Below are positions 32,201 to 44,635 of a stretch of 64,000 nucleotides of DNA, piece after piece (positions within the stretch are counted from its first letter, which is position 1; each line of letters starts with the position of its first letter). The DNA is taken from assembly GCA_965112735.1 (NCBI GenBank), contig OZ218951.1, forward strand, positions 5,022,001 to 5,086,000, written 5' to 3'. The position numbers were made by a program, and so were the translations under genes. The notes under the pieces are model-generated. The model ran no database searches and was not told the origin of the DNA. It saw nothing but the letters and a program-made list of their open reading frames with translations. The DNA is from Phaeosaccion multiseriatum (lineage: Eukaryota; Ochrophyta, other classes).

Positions 32201-34633
32201 AGAGGGAGTCGAGGAGGGACCCCAAGTCGAGGTAGGAGGCGGCCGCTGACGTCACACAGGGGGGCAGATCGGGGGCGCCCCACGGTTTCTTCGTTCGGCA
32301 AGTCCATGAGAGTGGTAAGTACGCCAGCGGGGATGGCAATGGATGCAATGGGTGGCAATGGATGGCAATGGATGGATGGATCTCCCGCCTCCTCCCTCTT
32401 GCCTCTCCTTTCTCCTCTCTCCTCTCTCCTCTCACGACCCACCCACTCACCCGCCCTCCCGCCCCCCACCCACTGACCCACCCACTCCCCCCACCCACTC
32501 ACCCACTCACTCACCCACCCACTCACCCACCCACTCACCCACTCACTCACCCACTCACTCACCCACTCACCCACTCACTCACCCACTCACTCACTCACCC
32601 ACTCACTCACCCACTCACTCACCCACTCACTCACCCACTCACTCACCCACTCACCCACTCACCCACTCACTCACCCACTCACTCACCCACTCACTCACCC
32701 ACTCACTCACCCACTCACTCACCCACGCATGCACCCCAACCACCACACATGTGTCACCAATAGATGTTCTCTGAGGACGCCCAACGCCGGCAAGAGAGTT
32801 ACGTAAAGCACTACGTAAGGGAGACCGTCGCTGTGGCCCCCTCCGACCAATCCATCGTCTCATTAATGCACGGGTCCACCGTCCCCATTATCCGCTGCCG
32901 CACCTCTGGCGCGGTGGGCATGCCTTCTCATCACTCTGGAGGTGGCCCTGGTGGTGGTGGTGGTCGTGATCGGGGTATACGGTCGCCATGTCACAGCGGC
33001 GCCGCTCCTCCTCTTCCTCTTGCTCCTTCTTCTCCTGCTTCGCCTTCTTCTCCTTCCTCTCCTTCCCCTCCTTCCGCTTCTTGTCCTTCTCCTTCTCCTT
33101 CTCTCATCCGCCTGGGCCAGCAGCCGCAGCACCAGCACCAGCAGCAGCACCACCAGCAGCAGCATCCGTACCAGCATACACATATCCATAGTGCCAATGA
33201 CCCCCCCGAGAGTGGAGGGGGAAGCGGACGCGTAGTATTAGGAGGAGAAGGGGGAAGCAGCGTCTCACCACCATCGGAGTCGCGCTTCAGCGCCGGTGGT
33301 GGGCCTGTTGGTTCTCCGACGAGCGGCGGCGGTGCCAGTGGGTCGGCAGCACCACCCTCCTCCATTCATCACCATTATGAAGGCAGCGTGGGAACAGCAG
33401 CCAGCAGCAACGGGTATGTCTGGACAGAGGGCTTCAACTTTAACACTGGTGGGCTCGAAACGTCACTCTCCGGCGGCGGGCAGGCAGGAGGGGCTGGGGG
33501 TGGAAGCTTGTGGAGCAGCGTTCGTCTGGGGGAAGAGGAGGAGGGGGGAAGGGAGGAGTGGCAGCAGGGTCAGGGTCAGGGTCAGGGTCAGGGTTATCAT
33601 CAATTTCAGCAACCACTAGGTGCTTTTGACTCATCTGCGCGTGTGTGCGTGCGTGTGCTGAGTCCCTCCCCTCCAGAGGGGGCCAGAGGAGACCGTTGGG
33701 GGGGGGGGTCAGGACCTGGAGCAGGAGGAGGAGCAGGAGAAGGAGAAAGAGGGTGGGGAGGAGGAGGAGGAGGAGGAGGAGGAGGAGGAGGAGGAGGAGG
33801 AGGGGTGGGGGGAAACTCTTTATCAGCTCGCGATGGAGACAGAGAGGGCCGGGACAGGGACAGAGACAGAGACAACGCGAGGGGCAGACACAGCAGCGAC
33901 ATGCCGCAGATTATTGAGGCCCGACGCGCACCCACTGCCAAGCGTTTCATGTCAGCCACCGCCGAGCAGAGAGAGAGGGCGGCGCTCGCAGCGAAGAAGG
34001 CGAGAGAGACCGCGGCGGCGGCGATGAGAAGGAGGAGGGGAGAGGGAGAGGAGGCAGCTGCTGCTGCTGCTGCTGGTGGTGGTGGGACTGGGCCATCTTC
34101 TCATCCACACGTGTTGTTCTCCACCTCCCCCGCCTTGGCGACGACGATGGCGAGACCGCAGACGTGCCCGACGATGCTACTCACTCCGACGGCGACGGGG
34201 AGGAAGAGAGGGATGGCAGTAGATGGGAAGAGGGAAAGGGAGGGGGAGGGGGAAGCAGGCGATGGAGGGGGAGGTGAAAGGGGACATGTGGGAGAGGGAG
34301 GAGGAGGAGGAGGAGGAGGAGGAGGAGGAGGAGAAGAAGAAGACGAGGGGTCTTTGTCTCTTTCTCTTCTCACCAGAGGTGCCAAGCAAGGAGGCCCAGG
34401 AGCGTGAGTCACAGTTAGCGAAGGTTCACCACCCTACATGGGACAACATTCGGCCACTCTCAAGACCTTGCGCCATCCGTGGGCCGTTTCGAGTGCTTCC
34501 GGGACCCTCGCTGTCCGAGTACAAGCCAGGCGCGCCGCGGCAAGGTAAAGGACGCCGAGCACTATCCGTTTTCTTTACTACTACGAAGTATTACATAATT
34601 ATATATATGTACTCTTGGTCAAGAGTCGTCTAG
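28385..34633 (+). CDS. Sperm-tail PG-rich (SHIPPO-like) repeat protein, possibly flagellar
   Basis: Exons: 28385-29013, 29490-29801, 29948-30104, one from 30690 (end unresolved), 31079-31293, 31831-32314, 32764-34273 and 34377-34633; the phases that can be checked agree. Exon 1 holds a Gln-rich coiled region (about 98-140) and ends DPWVQRFVSKQGDTYVFDVE. Exon 4 has QLTPGPTAYVKADRW and exon 8 VLPGPSLSEYKPG, both of the PGP-x-Y sperm-tail PG-rich type found in microtubule-associated ciliary proteins. Exon 7 is long and disordered (Ser, His, poly-Gly) with a helical basic stretch (EQRERAALAAKKARE). Introns carry very long repeats (GGGT, CCCT, AGTC, CACTCACC). A ciliary or cytoskeletal role is inferred from two motifs only. 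The start ATG and exon 4 donor are tentative. Confidence 0.55.
30105..30262. repeat. GGGT/GGAT-rich tandem repeat in intron 3
   Basis: G-rich (GGGT)n with GGAGTGGGTGAGAGGAT interruptions, directly after the donor. Confidence 0.85.
30479..30688. repeat. (CCCT)n microsatellite, ~200 bp, 3' end of intron 3
   Basis: An almost uninterrupted CCCT run ending at the acceptor (CCTCCTTAG), so it doubles as the polypyrimidine tract. It is open in several frames (LPPSLPPS) but not coding. Confidence 0.9.
31345..31715. repeat. (CAGT)n microsatellite, ~370 bp, in intron 5
   Basis: CAGT tetranucleotide with scattered GCCGT and GGCAGT variants. It is open in all three plus frames as Ser/Gln/Val repeats because the unit has no stop; it lies between a GTAAGA donor (31294) and an acceptor (31830). 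Confidence 0.9.
32450..32727. repeat. CACTCACCCACT tandem repeat, 3' end of intron 6
   Basis: C-rich array of CACT/CACC units before the acceptor CACCAATAG (32763). Confidence 0.9.
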
Positions 34634-34780
34634 CGATCGAATGCCTGCCCACCTATCCGAAGAGTGTGACAGACGAGTACCCTTTTCTCGTCCTCGTCGC
34701 TCCTCGTCGTGGCCCTCTCGCCCTCAGACACCACCACCACCACTCCTCCTTCCCAACGCCCCTGAGAGGTGCCCCTTCCA

Positions 34781-36576
34781 TCACGCCATCTCCTCCGCCA
34801 CCTCCTGCAGCACCTCAGGGCTAACCTCCCTCTGGGACACCTTCAGCCTCCCTTCCTTGCCAAAGAGACGGTCAGTGCCCCGCATCAAGTCCAATGCACT
34901 CTGTGACGCAAAATGCTGTTTGTCCGCGGCCAGAAGCAGTTTCACACAGGCTGCATCCCTATGTTCTCGCGCCAGAGACAAGGCCGTCGCCATTGATGCC
35001 CCTGCTGCGAGAAGCTGCAGGGCGGTCCCGCTATGCCCACTGAGCGCCGCACGAAACAAGGCCGTCCCTATACAAGCGCCTCCGCCATTGTCAGGCTCAG
35101 CCCCCGCAGACAGGAGTGCACGGACGACTTCCTCAAAGCCGAAGCCCGCAGCCAGCAACAATGCCGTAAAACCCTCAGCAGCCAGTATCTCTATGTTAGC
35201 ACCTGCTGCGATGAGCTCCTCCACGACACGAGCATGACCCCTTCCAGACGCCAGGTGTATAGCTCTATTGCCGAGCCGACTCATGGCATTCACCTCTGCC
35301 CCAGCCCTGAGCAGCTTTCGCACAAGCTTTCGATGCCCTCCGAAGCACCCCACCATGAGCGCTGTTCTCCCCGCCCCACCGCTACGGCTCTCGAGGTCAG
35401 CACCGGCTCTGATGAGTTGCTCCACCACAGAAATGTGACAGTTCTGCGTCGCTAGAACGAGCGGAAAGTGTCCGTCGAGGCTTGCCACATTCACATCTAC
35501 CCCGGAGGTGATGAGCAGCTGCGTGACCCTGTGGTGTCCGTGTTGTGCGGCCATCACTAAGGGCGTACGGCCATCAACATCTCGAACATCCGCGTGGTGA
35601 GGATTCGCGCCGGCCGAAAGCAGCTTCTGCACCACAGCATAATGCCCGTTCTGGGAGGCAAGTGGCAAGGCTGCAACACCTTCGAAATCTGCCTTTTCGA
35701 CCTCCGCGCCGGCAGCGAGGAGCAGCTGGACGATCCTTTCATGTCCTCCAAGTGAGGCTTGATGGAGGGCCGTACGCCCCGTCCTCGTCACCCAGTCCAC
35801 CTCTGCACCCGCCGACAGCAGCTGCTGCGCCACTGCATCAAAGCCGTGGTCTGCCGACAAGATCAATGCCGTAACACCACCCTTCCTGGCCAAGCTCACA
35901 TCGGCACCGTTGGCGAGCAGCTTGTGCACAATCACAACGGATCCGACTGAGGCGGCCCACATCAGAGCCGAATATCCGTCTTTCAGCACAGCATTCACGT
36001 GAGCACCTGCAGAGAGGAGCTGCTGTATGGTCGCAGGGCAGGCAACAGCACATGCAGTCATCAACGGAGTAACACCGGTTACAGGCTCCCGGGCATTGGC
36101 CGACGCCCCCTCCTGCAGCAAAAGAGTGATGATGTCACCCCTCCGTTTCTTGATGGCCGAGTGCAAACCCAGATGATACCCTGCCTCATCGAGAGGCTCG
36201 TCCAAGCACGCCGTGCTCCCTCCGTTCTTAGCGACGAGGGCCTTGACGGCCGCGTGCACCACATGGAGGCTCTGACTACCGGTAATCGTATCGTCGAGGC
36301 GCGTGCCCTGCCACATGCAGCACATAGCATCGCAGAGAGCGAGGGGCAAGAGAGAGAGAGAGAGAGAGAGTGGAAGCACATGCAGTGCATCTGTTGAGTA
36401 GGGTCGAATGCGGTTGGGCTAAGGTAAGGGGGAGGGCGAAAAGAAGGGAGAGGACCAAAACAGAAGGGATGGAAGGAAAGGAGGACTGATTTAATTTCCC
36501 TCCCTTCCCTCACCTCGTCGCTGAAGGCCTCCTCCAAGGGGCTCGAGTCCTTAGAGCAAGGAGAGGATCTGGCCAT
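34781..36576 (-). CDS. Ankyrin-repeat protein, copy 2
   Basis: Exon 1 (36576-36514) codes 21 residues (MARSSPCSKDSSPLEEAFSD...) and ends at a GTGAGG donor. Exon 2 (36307-34781) begins after GTGGCAG in the same phase. The product is 529 residues: a short helix with ALVAKNGG, about 12 ankyrin repeats (e.g. DGRTPLVMAAQHGHHRVTQL) and the family tail (KQHFASQSALDLMRGTD ... EVAEEMA). The repeat region differs widely from copy 1 in sequence, while the tail is nearly identical even at DNA level. Intron 1 ends in a CT run that serves as the polypyrimidine tract. The function is presumably protein binding; the partner is unknown. Confidence 0.88.
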
Positions 36577-37421
36577 GATGCAGCAGCGGCAGCAGCAGCG
36601 GCTACTCAACCAGTCAAGATACCAGAGAAGAAGGAATAAAGAGAAGAGAAAATCGTAGTACCACAGCAGTCCCCCTCCTTGTCCCTCTCCCTTGTCGCTA
36701 TCCCTGCTTGCTGTGTATCCTTTGCGCTGGTGAGGTGTATGCGCCTGGCCTGCTGCTAAAGAGAAGACGATGGAGCGGTTGCACAGAAGAAATGCCCGGC
36801 CCGAACTCCCCACGAAGAAGCAAATAAAAAAAAAAAAAAAAATTTTGTTTGTTGTCCCCCTTTTTTCCTTTTTTCTCTTTTTCATTCTATTTTCTCAAGG
36901 TTCACGACTTCTCAGGGGCTTTGTGTTGTGTCTCCTGCTGCTCCTGTTGCCTCTCTCCCTACTCCTTTCGCTGCTCCTTTCAGTCAGTCGCCCAACCCCC
37001 CCCCCCCCCCCCGGACCGTCCCTTCACCGCGAAGACCCTTCCCTCCCATTGCAAGGCGAACTTTTACTTTTATGAAGCCCACACGCTCCAGCCGTGCTCA
37101 GCCTTACATCAAACCCGAGGGGAGGCAGCGAGCGAGCAGAGAGGGACCACTCCGCCCAAGAGCACGGCTCCTGCCTCCCTCCCTCCCTCCCTCCCTCCCT
37201 CCCTCTGTCCCTCTCTCCCTCCCTCCCTCCCTCCCTCCCTCCCTCCCTCCCTTCCTCCCTCCCTCCCTCCCTCCCTCCCTGCGTCCGTCAACCTCCTCCC
37301 TCCCTTCCTAACCCTAGGCTTAACCCCTTGCTCCTTCCCTCCCCACCCCCATAGGCCTACCACCTTGCTCCTTCCCTCCCTACCCCTCTCTATTCCTCCG
37401 TTCCCTCTCTTACACGCCCTC
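36577..37421. other. Intergenic between ankyrin copy 2 and plastid membrane protein
   Basis: Contains an A17 run with a T-rich patch (36826-36895), a C17 run (36995-37011) and CCCT repeats (37171-37285), then CT-rich sequence to the 3' end of the neighbouring minus-strand gene. No coding signal. Confidence 0.45.
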
Positions 37422-38703
37422 CTACGACCTTCTCCTCTTGCTGCCCTTCCCTCTCCTCCTGCCCTTTGTCCCTCCGGAAGCTTCAATATCGTCCACCACA
37501 CTCTTAATCCCGCACAGCTCATTGTAGCCCACCCCGCCTAAGATGAGCGTCTTGAAGGCCCAAAATGCCGCCGGTTGACGCAATTCACGAGCCTTGATGA
37601 AGGCGAGAGGAGCCATGAGAATGTTGATAGCGTACACCACCCCCAGACCCTTTTGGAGGAACTCTCTGATCTCGAAGGGGAGCTCTGTCAAGGGGAAGCC
37701 TTTGGGGCCGAGGGGGAGGAAGGGGTGGAAGGGGGGGGGGGGGTGCAGGAGAAAGATTAGAAGGGCGGGAAGGATACAGAGGGGGGGGGGAGAGAGAGGG
37801 AGAAGAGTATACACATGCACACACGCACATGTACACACACACACGCGCGCGCACACACACACACGCACGCACACGCACCTGGGTAGGAGACGAAGCCGCA
37901 AAGGAGACAGAGGAAGAGGAGGACAGTGTGGCCTGACTGGAGGAAGCTGTTGGGGATGCCCAGGAACGTCGTGGTGCCTTCGCCGAGGATGGAGGCGATG
38001 AAGTCGTACCTGAGGGGAGGGAGGAGGAGGAGGAGGAGGAGGAGGAGGAGGAGGAGGAGGAGGAGGAGGAGGAGAAAGAGGGGGAGGAGGGGGGGGGGGT
38101 GGCAGTAGGTGGGGGTCATGGGTGGAGGGGAGGGAGTGAGTGAGAGGGAGGGACGGGAGGGGGGAGAAGGGGGCAGGGCAAAGAAGCAATGAAGCGCCGC
38201 CGAACAAGCACATCGAATGGACCCGACGGCATGGAGGGAGCTGAATGTACTTGAAAGAAAAGAACGGGAGATTCGCAGCCCCGCGACCGGTCCTCACCCC
38301 CCTTCCATTGCCTTCCTTTTCTCGACGACACCCTTCGCACACGCACGCACACACCCACCCACCCACCCCCCCTATTTCCCATCCACTGCCATCATTGCCA
38401 TCCCCAGTACTCCATCCACTGCCATCCATCCATGCACTCACTCCTCCGTCTCGAAGAGGTCATCTCCGTCCGCCTCCGGGTCCTGCTCGAGCAGCTTGGT
38501 GAAGGCGGCGATGTCGTCTCTGCGCACCTTGGTCTTGGGAGTGGCGCTCGCCTTCACCTCCTGCACGGGGGGTGGCAGTGGATGGGGAGAGAGAGAGAGA
38601 GAGAGAGCAGGGAGGGAGTGAGACAGAAAGGGAGGGAGGGAGGGAGGGAGTGAGGGACGTGTTACGGGTGTGTGTGTGTGTGGTGCACACATAACGTTAC
38701 GTG

Positions 38704-38737
<34 letters not shown>

Positions 38738-40618
38738 AAGGGGCGGGGGCGGGGGTATCCTCGTCTACCTTCCCATCTTAGTCTCAGCTCTGCCCACTTG
38801 CACCCCCTTCCCCATACGCCTCTACTCTACCCACTCGACACCACCTTCCCCCCTATCGCCGTGTACCCACGCTCTCCTGCTCCCCGACCCCCCACCCCTC
38901 CCCCATATGCCTGCCCATATATCCCCACCCACCTTCTTCTTGGCAGATTTGGCCTGCAAGTCCTTAATATCAGGCAGGGGCATGACTCCATCGGCCCTGG
39001 CCGCGCCCTTCTCGCGCTCCTCCGTGGCCGGGCCAGCGGAGGCGAAGGGGCTGCGAGCATTGAAGTCCGACTCCTGAGGAGGGAATGGAATGGCAGTGGA
39101 TTGATGGAAGGACGAGGGAGTGGAAGAAGGGGGTGGGGGGTTGGGGTTGGGTTGTAGTGGGCGTGTGGGTCTTAGCTTCGAGCAGAGCGGGCTAGGACGG
39201 CAGTGGAGGGTCATGGCAATCTGTCCAAGCGAGAGAACCCCCTCTGTCTATACGGTAGGCAGCCATCATGCAGCCCGTCTATATGCCTCCATGATCGGCC
39301 ACAGAAATGTGGCGGTACCACCAGAACTGACCCCAGGTAACTGCTCTACTTGTCCTACGCAGCTCGATCCTCCCTCCGTTACGTACTCTCTTACGTAACG
39401 TACCCCGATATTCTCGCTCTCGACGGGCAACTCAATGTCGAGGTCAAACGCGTACTTGTTGGTCCTCTTGACACCTCCCTCCTTCTTCTTCTTCCCCCCC
39501 TCCTGCCCCTCCCCCCCCCCTTTCTGCTGCTGCTTGACGCCGGCGAGGTCAATCCCTTCTCCGGCTACAAGTGGCCGGGATGGCGTGTAGTTCGCACCCA
39601 GGGCCGCGAAAGGGTTCTCCTCCTCCTGTGGGGGTGGGGAGGTGGTGGGGGGGGACCAGGACAACAAAGATAATAATGTCGGCGTATTAGGAAGAGAACC
39701 ACATCAACCAGGAGAAGGTGCGAGGGTCTAGGGACATGCTGGTGTGGTGTGATGCAGGGAGGGAGGGAGGGAGGGATGGGTGGGTTGGGAGGTCCTGTTG
39801 GGCTGGCAGAGTAGACGAGGGGGGAGCAGTAGAAGGGAGGGGCTGATCGATCCATGAGTGGGCGGATCGATGCATGGCACCACGTGGACCGAGGGGGGGA
39901 GTGGGATGACTACTCTTTCCCTCCTCCTCTCCTTCTCTTCCTGCTCTTCCTCCCCACCTCATCCTCCTCGTTCCTCTCCTCCTCCTCCCCTCCTTAGTAT
40001 CACAAGACCAACACACCCAGCTCCACACGACTACGCCCCCCCCACTGGTAATGCTCTTGATCCTTCCACCCTACTCTTCCCCATCAACTTCTACCCAGCT
40101 CATCCCTCCTTCCCTGGGTCACTCACCTCCTCAAAGGTCTCTCCAGCCTTGCTCATGTCGTCCGTCGTTGGAGGGAGCAGCACTCCTTGTTGCGGCACTT
40201 CGTTTTCATCGACATTGCCTTGGCCTGTTGCTGCTTTTGGTGAAGATGGCGGTGCCGCCTTGCTTGCTGCACCCCCCTCTGGTACCCTCTTCCTCCTTCG
40301 CTTCTTCTTCGCGCCACCCCCTCCTCCCTTCGATCCTGCATATCTGACAGTCAAACTCTGCTGCTGACCCCATGCGCCTCGCCCTCCTGCTACTATCCTT
40401 CGGCGTCCCTTGCTGCTATCAAATGATCCCACAAGTCGTGTGGCCGCCGAGCGTCTTGCTTCTGCTGCTGTCGAAGACCCCGCCTTCCCTGCTGCACCCC
40501 GACTACTACCTGACATTGGAGAGAGTACCCCAAAGCCCTCCACCAGGGGAGCCACCCAGAGACAGCAGCACAGCAGGCCTAGCGCCACCCGACTCTCCCC
40601 TCCCAACGAGGCGACCAT
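37422..40618 (-). CDS. Plastid-targeted multi-pass membrane protein, function unknown
   Basis: Six exons join in phase: 40618-40127, 39625-39404, 39073-38933, 38560-38442, 38009-37879 and 37699-37422, giving 460 residues. The N-terminus has a signal peptide (VALGLLCCCLWVAPLVEG) with Phe next (FGVLSP), then a Ser/Ala/Arg-rich transit region, so plastid import is expected. The middle is charged and partly disordered (NPFAALGANYTPSRP, KYAFDLDIELPVESE, MPLPDIKDLQAK). The C-terminal third looks conserved and has about three membrane helices: GHTVLLFLCLLCGFVSYPG, GVVYAINILMAPLAFI and AFWAFKTLILGGVGYNEL, with YDFIASILGEGTTTFLGIPN just before. I do not recall a named family for this pattern. The basic tail (KGRRRGKGSKRRR) would face stroma or cytosol. 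Confidence 0.72.
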
Positions 40619-41686
40619 CCTGGTCTTCGTTTTTGGGGTGTTTCAGCTTCCCTGCTGCTCCTCCACGTCCTCGTCCCTTCGCAACGCGGCTTCACCTCCT
40701 CAGCTTTACCTTCTCCACCTCAGTCCGTCTCTCTATCTGCCTCTGCTGTCTGATTTGCTGTAGTAATCTCCGAGGGACGGAGCGAGGGAAAATCTGAGGG
40801 TTTCCATGTCGTCATTGTTCTTCCCTTCGCCCCTGGGCCTAGAAAAATCGCCGTTAGGATTTAGACGAGGCGCGCGGGGAGAGAGGAGAGAGCAGCAGGG
40901 AGAGCAGCATCATCACTGCATCATCAGTAATACTTGAATAATTACAAGCAGCAGCAGCAGCAGCAGAGAAGCAAGGGAGGAGAAGTGAAGGGAAGGAAGA
41001 GGAAAGAGGAAGGGAGGAGAGGGAAAGTAGGTTGGAGACTCCAGTTTTGCTCTGCGATCAGGAACGCACGCACAGGTCATCACCAGGAGCAGCAATACGA
41101 CAAAGGGAGAGAGGGCCCGCTCGGTTCTGCTCAGAGGGGAGGGGTAAGCTGATGCAGCAGCAGGCGCAGCCATCGTAATCGACTGACCGCGTTTGTGCAA
41201 GGGGGGAGACTTTGCAGCGGGCAGGCTTTGATCAGGCTTTTGCACACAAGGTGGGCATCGACAGAAGCATTCGGAAGCGCGAGGAACTCCCTCACATGTG
41301 GCAAGAGGGCCTTGACACGCACTGACGCAACACACGCGCTAAGGCATAGGGGTTTGGAAAGGGAGGGGGTGGCGAGGCGGGAGAGCCATGAAGAGGACCT
41401 ATGGGCATGCGCAGCCAACGGGAGTCTTCAGGAAACCGGCACTCACTGGCTACAGTGGCACACAACACAATGGCGACAAAGGTGAGGAGTAGAGAGAGTA
41501 TCCTTGGCTGCACAAGGCTCATGGCAACGCGCGAGCGAGTGTCGTGGGCGCCGTGTCTTGCCCTTTCTGTCATTGAGAGACGGCCACTTATGAGGCTAGG
41601 CGAGAAGCTTAGCATCACCGGCCTTCATTTTCTCTTGTCTCTTGATCGGGTGGACAAGGCGGCCGTATCTGAAGCCCGACCCGGCC

Positions 41687-41759
<73 letters not shown>

Positions 41760-41823
41760 TGTGTGTCCCCAACCCACCCCCCGCTCTCTGTCTCTCCCGT
41801 ACCCATATTTCATGCCTGCGTAG
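40619..41823. other. Divergent 5' region of plastid protein and Aurora kinase; CT/GT repeat
   Basis: Should hold both promoters and the missing first exon of the Aurora gene. ATGGCGACAAAG|GTGAGG at 41471-41482 looks like a start codon and donor, but its phase does not match the 41824 acceptor. A (CT)n(GT)n tract lies at 41690-41766. Confidence 0.4.
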
Positions 41824-42929
41824 AAAACGGCCCATTTGGTAGGGCAATACATGGCGGGGGCAAGGCCGGGACACAACCAAAATCAGCAACATCATCATCA
41901 GTAGCAGCATCTGCAGCAGCGGCAGCGGCAGCAGCAGGGGGGGCGTCAGTAGGGCAAAAAAACGCCTCTCTCCCTAGAAAGCTCGGCACAACCACCACGA
42001 AAGGCAGCACTGTAGCCGCCACACCATCCTCCAGTAAGCTCCCCACCTCCTCCTTCTCTCTTGGTAAGACAGGCCAGGCACATGCAGCAGGGGCAACAGC
42101 GGCAGGAGGAGCAGGGGCAGCAACCGCGGCAGGAGGAGCAGGAGCGACAGCAGTGGGAGGAGGAGGAGGAGGAGGAGGAGGAGGAGGAGGGGAAGGCTCG
42201 GCAGCAGGGGGTGCCAAGCGGGTACCCGTCAAGGTAAGGAGGGGGGCCAGGTAGAGGCCTATGGGAGAGGCATTGGGAGGAGGGCCAGTTAGAGGCATAC
42301 GGGAGGAGGACGAGAAGGAGGAGGCGGCGGGGGGGGGGGGGCGGGGCTTACCTGTTATCCTGACCTACCTTCTCCTTAGCCTCACTCTTCCTCACATTGC
42401 ACCGGACCGGGAGGGAAAGTCACCCCCCTGCCTCCCGTATGCGTGACCATTTGCCGTCGGATCCCTACGCCCCATTCTCCCTCCCTCTCTACCCTTGCAC
42501 TGCTTTGGTTGGTTGATATGTATGTTTCGTCTATGTGCATGCCATGGTGATTCCTTAGATCAAGGCCGGACGCACGGACGCAGCCAAACGGGGCAAGCTG
42601 TGGACACTCAACGACTTTGAGATCGGTCGGCCCCTCGGCAAGGGCAAGTTCGGCAATGTCTATCTCGCCAGGGAGCGAAAGAGCAAGTACATTGTGGCAC
42701 TAAAGGTGAGAATGGTCATGATGAAGCGACAGAGTGGCTGAGCACTGAGCGACTCTCTCACTCTCTCGCGTATCTTTCGTTCTTCTCTCTCTCTTCTCCT
42801 TCCGTCACTGATGACACTGAAACAAATGCCATGGATGCGATTATGCACATCTCTCCTCTCCCTCCATCCGTCCCTCCCTCTCTCTTTCATCCCTCTCTCT
42901 CTCGTCTCTCCTCCCCGCACCCGCCCCCA

Positions 42930-42969
<40 letters not shown>

Positions 42970-44580
42970 ATGTGTCTGTGCGTGTGTGTCCAGGTGATGA
43001 TGAAGAAGCAGCTCAGCGAGGCTGCAGAGGGCATGGAGCATCAGCTCAGGAGGGAGATTGAGATTCAGAGCCACTTACGGTAAGTCAGTGAAGGGAGGAA
43101 GGAAGGAAGGGGGCATGGAGGGAGAGGCGGAGAGAAATGGATGATGGGTCTGTAGGCCTCTTCCCCTCTGCCTGTTGCCGTGCCCCTATGCCTGCCATCT
43201 ACCCTGGCGAGCGGAAAGGCGGAAGGAGGGGACGGATGTTAAGGAGCGAAGGAGGGGAAGGACTGCTCGTGGTGAAGGAGGGGAAGGACTGCTCGTGGTG
43301 AAGGAGGTTCCGCGTCACCATATGCTTGGCAGGGCAAGAGCAGATATGGGCTTTGTGGCTGTGGCTGCTGTCGCCTTCGTCCTGTCTGCTACCGCTGCCG
43401 TCTTTGTTCTTACCCAGTGCATAATGCATACATACACATACCCACCCCTTCCCTGCTCCCCTCCCCTTAGTAACCGGCACATTCTGCGGCTGTACGGTTA
43501 CTTCTACGACAAGACAAGAGTGTTCCTCATCCTCGAGTTTGCTCCAGGGGGGGAGTTCTACAAGAGGTTGCAGGCAGCGGGCCGCTTCACTGAGAAGCAG
43601 GTTTGTGTGTGTGCGTGTGTGTGTGCATGTATGTATGCATGTATGTACGTGATGACGAACGCTAATGTGACTTCTTTCGCTTCAGAGTTCCTTAGTACTT
43701 GAAACAGGCCTGAGCTATTCGTGCACCCCTTCCTTCTTTCTGTCTTGCTTGACATTGCTTGACACTCGGCACCCACTCGGCACTCACTGGGGGCGCACTT
43801 GTCTGTCCTGTCCTATCCTGTCCTGTTCTCTGCATGTGTGTGGGTGCGCGTGTATATTTCTTCTTGTCGCTCATGCCCCTCCCTCCCTCTCACCCTCCGT
43901 CCCTCCCTCCCTCCCTCTCTCCCTCCCTCCCTTCGTCCCCCTCTCCCTCCCTCCCCCCCTCCTTTCTTCCACTCCCTCCCTCTCTCTCTTCCACCAGTCG
44001 GCCGCCTACATCCTTCAAATGAGCCACGCCCTCCTCTACTGTCACTCCAAGCACGTCATCCACAGAGACATTAAGCCTGAGAACCTTCTCCTGGGGGCCA
44101 AGGGCGAGCTCAAGATTGCTGACTTTGGTTGGGCAGTGCACGCCCCAAACACACGAAGGAAGACCATGTGCGGGACTCTGGACTATGTGCCGCCGGAGAT
44201 GGTTGAGGTGAGTGTCAATCGGACTTTTGGCATTTGGGCATTTCGAGCCACCCCCCCCCCCTCCTCCTCCTCTCTCTCTTTCTCTCTCCCTGTAAACTCT
44301 TTCTCAGCCTACCCTCGACCTCCCATCCACTGCCTTCCCCCTGTTATCCCCTCTCTTGTGTTCTCCCCATCCAACGCCCCTCCCACCTACCCATGCACCT
44401 CCAAACAACACCAAATGCCAATTCCCCACCCGCCCGTGTTTTATCGACTCTCTCAAACCACTTCCCTCACTGCAGGGACGTGCCTGCTCACTCCACTGGT
44501 GGTTATGTAGCTTGTGCCATGCCTCTCTAAACCCAGCCCATATGCCTGCCTCTTGTCTCTCTCCCTAACCCCCGCCCATT

Positions 44581-44635
<55 letters not shown>

